From NCBI RefSeq assembly GCF_004193175.1, contig NZ_SAUH01000001.1:5675501-5739500 (forward strand): a stretch of 64,000 nucleotides of DNA, read 5' to 3'. Numbering within the stretch: position 1 is the stretch's first letter; each line of letters starts with the position of its first letter. The stretch comes from Streptomyces sp. RFCAC02. Its GTDB lineage: Bacteria; Actinomycetota; Actinomycetes; Streptomycetales; Streptomycetaceae. Shown piece after piece: positions 58,561 through 64,000 of the stretch. A program made the position numbers and the translations under genes. The notes below the pieces were generated by a model. That model had not been told where the DNA came from, ran no database searches, and saw nothing but the letters and a program-made list of their open reading frames with translations.

Positions 58561-60282
58561 GTGCCCGCACCCCCCGTCCTCCCCCTCCTGCGCCCGCAAC
58601 GGCTCCGGCTCATCGCCGCGGTCGCGGCGCAGGCCGCCGCGTCGGCCGCGTCCCTCGCCGCACTCGTGGCCGTCGCCCGCACCGCCGCGGGCTGGCTGGC
58701 GGGCGACCGGCCCTCCGCGACCGACGCGGGACTGATCGCCACGGCCTTCCTGGCCGCCGTCGCCGGCGCCCTGCTGGCCGGCCTGGCCGCCTGGCTGGCG
58801 CACGTGGCCGACGCCGGCCTCCGGCTCGGCCTCCAGCGCCGCCTGGTGGAACGGTTCGCCGGCCTGCCACTGCGCCGACTCACGGGCCGCGGCGGGGGCA
58901 CCGTCAAGAAGACCGTCCACGACGACGTCCACGGACTGCACCAACTCGTCGCGCACACCCTCACCGACATCACCGCAGTCGTCGCCACCCCGGTGCTCGG
59001 CCTCGCGTATCTGGCGTTCCTCGACCCACGCGTCGCCGCGGCGGCGCTCATCCCCCTGCTGGCCGGGGCGCTGCTGTACGCCCGCGCCATGGCGGGCGCG
59101 TCCGCCAGGTTCGCGGAGTACGGGGCGGCCCAGGCGGCCATCAACGCGGCGGCGGCCGACCATGTGCGCGGGGTCGCCGAGGTGAAGACGTTCGGCCTCA
59201 CCGGGCGGGCGACCGGCGCGTTCCACCGGGCGACGACCGCGTTCCACGACTTCTTCCGCGCCTGGTCCTCGGCGACCACCGGCGTGACCACCGCCTCGTG
59301 GCTCGTGGTGGCGCCCGGCGTCACCCTCACCCTGTTCGCGGCGCTCGGCACCTGGGCGGCGGTCGCCGGCTGGGCGAGCGCCGAGGCGGTGGTCGCCCTC
59401 GCCCTGGTCGGTCCCGCCGTCTCGGCGCCGGTCGCCGTCCTCGGCCCCCGGCTCCAGGCGCTGCGCACCGGCCTGTCGGCGGCACGCGGCATCACCGCGC
59501 TGCTCGACGAGCCGGTCCTGCGCTGGGGCGACGGGTCGACCGTGCCGCAGGGCGCGGAAGTCCGCTACGAGGACGTGTCCTTCGACTTCGACGGCACGCC
59601 CGTGCTGACCGGTGTCGACGTCACGCTCCCGGCCGGTGGCTTCACCGCCCTGGTCGGTCCCTCCGGCGCCGGCAAGTCGACCTTCGCGGGCCTGCTGGCC
59701 CGGTTCGACGACCCGCGGTCCGGCCGCATACGCGTCGGCGGCGCGGACCTGCGCGACCTGACGCAGGAGACTCTGTACGAGACGGTCTCCTTCGTCTTCC
59801 AGGACGTCGTCCTCCTGCGCGGCAGCGTCCTCGACAACCTCACGGGCGGGCGCGCGTACCCCCGCGAGGCCGTGGAGGCGGCCGCGCGCGCCGCGCGCAT
59901 CCACGACCGGATCACCCGGCTCCCCGACGGCTACGACACCGTCGTCGGCGAGGGCGTCGAGCTGTCCGGCGGCGAGGCGCAGCGCCTCTCCATCGCCCGC
60001 GCCCTGCTGCGGGACACCCCGGTCGTGGTGCTCGACGAGGCCACCGCCGCCGCCGATCCCGGGACCGAGGCGGCCCTCCAGGAGGCGCTCGGCGAACTGG
60101 CCCGCGGGCGGACCGTTCTGCTGATCGCCCACCGCCTCGACACGGTCACCGGGGCCGACCTGATCCTCGTCCTCGACGGCGGCGCGGTCGCCGAGCGGGG
60201 GACCCACCACGAACTGCTCGCCCTGGGCGGCCGGTACGCGGCCTCGTGGGCCGCCCAGCACGAGATGGAAGGAACGCGCTGA
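58561..60282 (+). CDS. Half-size ABC transporter (membrane + ATPase), YbtP/IrtA-like, first of a pair
   Basis: A 573-residue protein: six-helix ABC-exporter-fold membrane domain (~10-300) and ATPase (~325-560) with Walker A GPSGAGKST, signature LSGGEAQRLS, Walker B VVVLDEATAAADP and IAHRLDT. Pairs of this kind beside metallophore genes (YbtPQ, IrtAB) import despite the exporter fold; export is the alternative. GTG at 58561 follows GAAGGGAA. The next gene starts within its stop codon (TGATG). Confidence 0.9.
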   Translation: MPAPPVLPLLRPQRLRLIAAVAAQAAASAASLAALVAVARTAAGWLAGDRPSATDAGLIATAFLAAVAGALLAGLAAWLAHVADAGLRLGLQRRLVERFAGLPLRRLTGRGGGTVKKTVHDDVHGLHQLVAHTLTDITAVVATPVLGLAYLAFLDPRVAAAALIPLLAGALLYARAMAGASARFAEYGAAQAAINAAAADHVRGVAEVKTFGLTGRATGAFHRATTAFHDFFRAWSSATTGVTTASWLVVAPGVTLTLFAALGTWAAVAGWASAEAVVALALVGPAVSAPVAVLGPRLQALRTGLSAARGITALLDEPVLRWGDGSTVPQGAEVRYEDVSFDFDGTPVLTGVDVTLPAGGFTALVGPSGAGKSTFAGLLARFDDPRSGRIRVGGADLRDLTQETLYETVSFVFQDVVLLRGSVLDNLTGGRAYPREAVEAAARAARIHDRITRLPDGYDTVVGEGVELSGGEAQRLSIARALLRDTPVVVLDEATAAADPGTEAALQEALGELARGRTVLLIAHRLDTVTGADLILVLDGGAVAERGTHHELLALGGRYAASWAAQHEMEGTR

Positions 60283-62024
60283 TGCTCAAGGACCTGACCG
60301 CCCTCCTGGAGGACCGGGACGCGGCCCGCCTGCGCCGGCTCACCGCGCTCCTCGCGCTCGCCGCCGCGCTCCAGGGCGCCGTACTGGTCCTCGCCGTCCC
60401 GGTGTTCCAGCGGCTCCTCGACGGCGACCCGGACACCGCCCTTCCCTGGCTGGCCGTCGCCGCGGCGGCGTGCGCGCTGTACGCGGCGGTCCAGTGGGGC
60501 GCCCAGGCGATGGCGTTCCGCGTGGGCGGCGAGACGGCACGGGCGCTGCACCGGCTGCTCGGGGACCGGCTGCCCCGCCTGCCGCTCGGCTGGTTCACCC
60601 GGGCCAGGACCGGCCAGGTGGTCGAGATCGCCACCGCGGGGATACCGCAGCTCATGTCCTATCCGGCGATCCTCCTGCGGCCGCTGGTCACGGCCCTGGT
60701 CACGCCGGCCGTGACGGTCGTCGGCCTCGCGCTGTGGGACGGGCGCTACGCCCTCACCGTGGCGCTGACCGGATGCGCCGCCGCGGCCGTGACCCGGTTC
60801 GCGCGGCGCCGGGTGGCGGACGCCGAGCGCGAGCGGCACCGCGCGTTGGACGAGGCGGCCGGCCGGGTCCTGGAGTTCGCCACCGCCCAGCAGGTGCTGC
60901 GCGCGTTCGGCCGGAGCGACGCGGGCGCGCTCGACGACGCGCTCGTGCACGCCGACCGCGCGGCCCGCCGTTCCATGACCGCCATCGTGCCGGGCCTGGT
61001 CGTCTTCTCCTTCGCCGTGCAACTCGCCTTCGCCTGCTGCCTGTCGCTCGCCCTGGCGCTGCTCGTGTCCGGGGACCTGACGGCCGGGGCCTGCGTCGGC
61101 CTGCTGGTGGTCACCACCCGGCTGGTCGCCATCGGCGCGAGCGGCGCGGAGCTGGCGGCCGCCTCCCGGACGACGGGCGGCACCATCGACCGCGTCGCGT
61201 CCGTCCTGACCGCCCCGGCCCTCCCCGAGCCGGCGACCGCGGCGCCGGAGAGCGGCGACGGGCCGGTGGCGGAGTTCCGTGACGTGGTCTTCGGCTACGG
61301 CGGCGACCCCGTGCTGCGGAACGTCTCCTTCACCCTGCCGCGCAGGGGACTGACCGCGCTGGTCGGACCGAGCGGCTCGGGGAAGACCACCGTCACCCGG
61401 CTCCTGGCGCGGTTCTGGGACGTGGACGAGGGGGCCGTGCTGGTCTGCGGGCGCGACGTGCGGGAGGCACCGTCCGACGAGGTGCTCGCGCGGATCGCCC
61501 CGGTCTTCCAGGACGTCCACCTCTTCGACGACACGGTCGCCGCGAACATCCGGCTCGGCCGTCCCGACGCCGGCGACGCGGAGTTCGACGAGGCCGTCGC
61601 GCTGGCCGGGGTGGCCGAGATGGCACGCGACCTGCCGGACGGGCTGGACACCCGGGTCGGGGAGGGCGGGGCGCGCCTGTCCGGCGGCCAGCGGCAGCGG
61701 GTCGCCATCGCGCGGGCGATCCTGAAGGCCGCCCCCCTCACCGTCCTCGACGAGGCGACGGCGGCGCTCGACCCGGAGAACGCGCTCGTGGTGCGGCGCA
61801 CCCTCGATGTGCTGCGCGGACGCGGCAGTGTCCTGGTCATCGCGCATCACCTGGCCACCGTCAGGGACGCGGACCGGATCGTCGTCCTGGACGGGGGGCG
61901 GGTCGCGGACCGGGGGACCCACGACGAGCTGGCCGGACGGCCGGGGCTCTACCGGGAGTTCACCGAGGGCCGGGCCGGCGACCGGGGCTGGCGGTTCGCC
62001 GCCGTCGGGCGGGCGCGGAGCTGA
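60282..62024 (+). CDS. Half-size ABC transporter (membrane + ATPase), YbtQ/IrtB-like, second of a pair
   Basis: A 580-residue partner of the preceding gene; the two should form a heterodimer. Membrane helices lie at ~20-300, with ATPase motifs GPSGSGKTT, LSGGQRQRVA, LTVLDEATAALDP and IAHHLAT. In IrtB/YbtQ-type subunits the second ATPase keeps canonical residues, as here. ATG overlaps the previous TGA by one base, with GAAGGAA upstream. Confidence 0.9.
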   Translation: MLKDLTALLEDRDAARLRRLTALLALAAALQGAVLVLAVPVFQRLLDGDPDTALPWLAVAAAACALYAAVQWGAQAMAFRVGGETARALHRLLGDRLPRLPLGWFTRARTGQVVEIATAGIPQLMSYPAILLRPLVTALVTPAVTVVGLALWDGRYALTVALTGCAAAAVTRFARRRVADAERERHRALDEAAGRVLEFATAQQVLRAFGRSDAGALDDALVHADRAARRSMTAIVPGLVVFSFAVQLAFACCLSLALALLVSGDLTAGACVGLLVVTTRLVAIGASGAELAAASRTTGGTIDRVASVLTAPALPEPATAAPESGDGPVAEFRDVVFGYGGDPVLRNVSFTLPRRGLTALVGPSGSGKTTVTRLLARFWDVDEGAVLVCGRDVREAPSDEVLARIAPVFQDVHLFDDTVAANIRLGRPDAGDAEFDEAVALAGVAEMARDLPDGLDTRVGEGGARLSGGQRQRVAIARAILKAAPLTVLDEATAALDPENALVVRRTLDVLRGRGSVLVIAHHLATVRDADRIVVLDGGRVADRGTHDELAGRPGLYREFTEGRAGDRGWRFAAVGRARS

Positions 62025-62035
62025 GCCTGTGGGCG

Positions 62036-62083
62036 GCGCCGTACGACGCGGGTCCGGCCGGCGGGCCCGCGCCGTACGACGCG
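62036..62083. terminator. Convergent terminator region with a 15-bp direct repeat
   Basis: GCGGGTCC (62048-62055) pairs with GGGCCCGC (62063-62070), an 8-bp stem with one G-U pair, between the convergent ABC and ribosomal gene units. It is framed by an exact direct repeat of GCGCCGTACGACGCG at 62036-62050 and 62069-62083. Confidence 0.6.
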
Positions 62084-62087
62084 CGGG

Positions 62088-62393
62088 TCACCAGCTCGAC
62101 TTGGTCACGCCGGGGAGTTCGCCCGCATGGGCCATGGTGCGGAGGTTGACCCGGGACAGGCCGAAGGTCCGCAGGTAGCCGCGGGGCCGGCCGTCGACGC
62201 TGTCGCGGTTGCGGACGCGCGTGGCACTCGCGTCGCGCGGCTGGCGCTCCAGCTCCCGCCGCGCCGCGGCGCGCTCCTCGGGGGAGGTGCCGGGGGCGCG
62301 GATGATCCGCTTCAGCTCGGCCCGCCGGGCCGCGTGGCGTGCGACGACGCCCTTCCGCTGCTCGTTCTTCGCGATCTTGCTCTTCTTGGCCAT
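62088..62393 (-). CDS. rpsN: 30S ribosomal protein S14, cysteine-free (C-) paralogue
   Basis: A 101-residue S14 of the long, zinc-free type ([40 protein letters not shown]; ends VTKSSW). It lacks all CxxC motifs. In actinomycetes this form replaces the zinc-binding S14 when zinc is scarce and is under Zur. It is last in the rpmF-rpmB-rpsN operon, 10 bp after rpmB, with GAGGAG before the ATG. Confidence 0.95.
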   Translation of the reverse strand: MAKKSKIAKNEQRKGVVARHAARRAELKRIIRAPGTSPEERAAARRELERQPRDASATRVRNRDSVDGRPRGYLRTFGLSRVNLRTMAHAGELPGVTKSSW

Positions 62394-62403
62394 GGGGCGC
62401 TCC

Positions 62404-62640
62404 TCAGACCTTCTCGCCGCGGGCGCGGATGCGGGCGACGGCGGCCTCGATGCCGATGCTGTCCACCGTCTTGATGGCCTGCGCGCTCAGCCGCAGCCGG
62501 ACGTGCCGGCCCTCGCTCGGCAGCCAGTAGCGCTTGGACTGGATGTTGGGGTCGAACCGCCGCCGGGTACGGCGGTGGGAGTGGGAGATGCTGTTGCCGA
62601 ACAGGGGCGCGCGGCCCGTGAGCTGGCAGTGGGCGGACAT
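62404..62640 (-). CDS. rpmB: 50S ribosomal protein L28, C- paralogue
   Basis: A 78-residue L28. [32 protein letters not shown] and VDSIGIEA are typical. The N-terminus has a single Cys (SAHCQLTG) instead of the CxxC of the zinc form, so no zinc site can form. Probable zinc-starvation paralogue; ATG follows GAAGGAAG. Confidence 0.95.
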   Translation of the reverse strand: MSAHCQLTGRAPLFGNSISHSHRRTRRRFDPNIQSKRYWLPSEGRHVRLRLSAQAIKTVDSIGIEAAVARIRARGEKV

Positions 62641-62668
62641 GGTGCTTCCTTCGGTCGTCGTCGCCGGG

Positions 62669-62833
62669 TTACGGGGTCAGCAGGCCGCGCTGGTAGGCGC
62701 GCACGAGGCTGCGGGGCACGAGGTGCCGCCGGCCGTCGACGACGATCGGCACCAGGTCGGGCGGCGTCGCCTTCCACTGGGCACGCCGGTGACGGGTGTT
62801 GCTGCGGGACATGCGGCGCTTCGGTACGGCCAC
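62669..62833 (-). CDS. rpmF: 50S ribosomal protein L32, C- paralogue
   Basis: A 54-residue L32 ([20 protein letters not shown], ends YQRGLLTP). The zinc-binding Cys residues of normal L32 are absent; [14 protein letters not shown] occupies the place. GTG start at 62833 with GGAGGGCGCCCC upstream. It is first in the operon, directly behind a Zur-like box. An L33 (rpmG) paralogue often found with this set is missing here. Confidence 0.92.
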   Translation of the reverse strand: MAVPKRRMSRSNTRHRRAQWKATPPDLVPIVVDGRRHLVPRSLVRAYQRGLLTP

Positions 62834-62890
62834 GGGGCGCCCTCCATCGGACACGGGACATCGCGGGCGGGCCGGCGGGCCCGCCCTTGA

Positions 62891-62918
62891 TGAAAATGAT
62901 TGCTGTTTTCGTATCCTA
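62891..62918 (-). promoter_or_regulatory. Zur-like box and -10 of the C- ribosomal protein operon
   Basis: TGAAAATGATTGCTG (62891-62905) keeps the first 11 bases of the Zur consensus and continues to TTTTC (62906-62910), giving GAAAA/TTTTC arms. On the minus strand TAGGAT (62913-62918) is a consensus-like -10; the box would cover the transcription start. The first 11 bases are identical to the box at 58478. Confidence 0.7.
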
Positions 62919-62943
62919 ACCCGCTCGCGCCCCGTGCGGCCGA

Positions 62944-64000
62944 TCAGGGCCTGCGGTCGCGGAAGGTGCGGCGCAGGTCGTCCACCCAGGCGCCGGGGTT
63001 CTCCCACGGGATGAAGTGCCCGCCGTGATCGTGGGCGTTGACGTTGACGTGGTTGAACCACGCGCCCTGCGGACCGGTCTCGAACGCCCGGACGCGCTCC
63101 TCGGCGGAGTGGATGCCGGGCGGGTTCTCGTACGCGACGAAGGTGAGGCCGACCGGGGCCTGCACGACCGGTGTGCGGTCGTGTGCCGGGGTCCAGGGGT
63201 AGCGGTTGGCGTTGGCGTAGTAGCGCATCGACGTGGCGATCGAGTTGTTCACCCAGTAGATCGTGGCGTGGGTGAGCAGGTCGTCCCTGGTGAAGACGGA
63301 CTCGATGGCGCCGCCGTTGTCGCTCCAGGCGTTCCAGCGCTCCAGCAGCCAGGCGAGCAGCCCGGCGGGCGAGTCGCTCAGCCCGTGGGCCAGGGTGGCG
63401 CCGTCGAGCATGTGCACGGTGAGGTGGGACGCCGAACGGCGGTCCAGCTCGACGATCCGGGCGCGGACGTCGGCGGGCTGGTCGTCGGTGAGGGGCCGGT
63501 TCCGCGCGAAGCTCCAGGCGCGGGGGCCGTTGAAGAAGTCGAGCGGCAGCCCGGAGCCGATGTGGATGCCGTACAGCTCGTCGGCGTACTTGTGGCCGAG
63601 CTGGCTGGAGACGATCCCGCCGATGTCGCAGCCCCCGGCGGCGTACTTCGCGTACCCGAGGGTCTCGGTCATCAGGGTGTGCCAGAGGTCCGCGACCTTC
63701 CAGAAGTTGACGTCGGGGAAGCCGGTGAGCGGGCCGGGGAAGCCGAAACCCGGCAGGGACGGCACGATGACGTCGAACGCGTCGGCCGGGTCGCCGCCGA
63801 ACGCCGCCGGGTCGGCGAGCGGACCGATCACCTTCGACCAGTGCCAGAACGTCCACGGCCAGCCGTGGGTGAGGATCAGCGGGATCGGACGGGGGCCGCG
63901 GCCCGGTTCGCGCATGAAGTGCACCGGCACGCCGGCGACGTCCACCCGGTAGTGCTCGTGGGCGTTGATGGCGGCCTCGGCCCTGCGCCAGTCGTAGCCG
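62944..64000 (-). CDS. Epoxide hydrolase (EHN-domain, alpha/beta hydrolase fold), 5' end beyond the window
   Basis: At least 352 residues. The visible N-terminus ([21 protein letters not shown]) belongs to the epoxide-hydrolase N-terminal domain. The oxyanion motif is [12 protein letters not shown], the nucleophile Asp sits in GCDIGG, and the His in [10 protein letters not shown]. It should open epoxides through a covalent alkyl-enzyme intermediate. It has no clear link to the zinc genes next door; the start codon lies beyond position 64000. Confidence 0.9.
   Translation of the reverse strand, partial: GYDWRRAEAAINAHEHYRVDVAGVPVHFMREPGRGPRPIPLILTHGWPWTFWHWSKVIGPLADPAAFGGDPADAFDVIVPSLPGFGFPGPLTGFPDVNFWKVADLWHTLMTETLGYAKYAAGGCDIGGIVSSQLGHKYADELYGIHIGSGLPLDFFNGPRAWSFARNRPLTDDQPADVRARIVELDRRSASHLTVHMLDGATLAHGLSDSPAGLLAWLLERWNAWSDNGGAIESVFTRDDLLTHATIYWVNNSIATSMRYYANANRYPWTPAHDRTPVVQAPVGLTFVAYENPPGIHSAEERVRAFETGPQGAWFNHVNVNAHDHGGHFIPWENPGAWVDDLRRTFRDRRP

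Noticed and set aside
62394-62403. An L33 (rpmG) paralogue expected with rpmB and rpsN in zinc-starvation operons
   Set aside because: Only 10 bp separate rpmB from rpsN and no L33 frame exists between 62088 and 62833.

Overview
The window is very GC-rich, its codons overwhelmingly end in G or C, and it uses many GTG starts, gene overlaps of the ATGA/GTGA type and leaderless starts. Family content (RamB-type regulator, LtrA, mycothiol-era maleylpyruvate isomerase fold, DUF6126, SpoIIE-type PP2C phosphatases, a type I-E CRISPR repeat of the Streptomyces kind) points to a chromosomal segment of Streptomyces or a close relative. There is no rRNA, tRNA, IS element or phage gene; the content is that of an accessory or arm-like region rich in regulators, sugar hydrolases, resistance-type genes and transport.

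Layout. 1-4.2 kb: a truncated XRE-cupin regulator divergent from a fused flavin oxidoreductase/methyltransferase, then a 12-repeat CRISPR array with no cas genes nearby, a NUDIX hydrolase and a TetR regulator. 4.5-13.8 kb: APC-type permease, small hydrophilic proteins, SDR, methyltransferase, membrane-anchored protein, RraA-like protein, LtrA and a metallo-hydrolase. 13.8-16.8 kb: isocitrate lyase (aceA) divergent from its probable RamB-type regulator. 16.8-22.1 kb: class A beta-lactamase, GH127 arabinofuranosidase with a divergent LacI regulator and visible operators, M23 peptidase. 22.2-36.3 kb: two PP2C phosphatases (one coupled to a B12-binding protein), several regulator/enzyme pairs, an internally deleted SDR pseudogene, PGRP amidase and cupin. 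36.4-40 kb: a macrolide-type glycosyltransferase preceded by a candidate leaderless leader peptide and attenuator; RtcB ligase. 40-47.9 kb: class V aminotransferase, two sialidases, quinone oxidoreductase, tandemly duplicated EF-hand genes. 47.9-52.8 kb: Rhs polymorphic toxin with a C-terminal deaminase and an overlapping Imm10-like immunity gene.

53.0-62.9 kb is the most striking block. A five-gene family-5 (Cnt/Nik/Opp-like) ABC importer operon, with both ATPases fused in one protein, is divergent from a pair of half-ABC transporters resembling YbtPQ/IrtAB. A Zur-like box sits between them. It is followed by the cysteine-free ribosomal protein paralogues rpmF, rpmB and rpsN under a second Zur-like box. 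Together these look like a zinc-starvation regulon: spare zinc by swapping ribosomal proteins, and take up zinc or a zinc-metallophore. The window ends inside an epoxide hydrolase.
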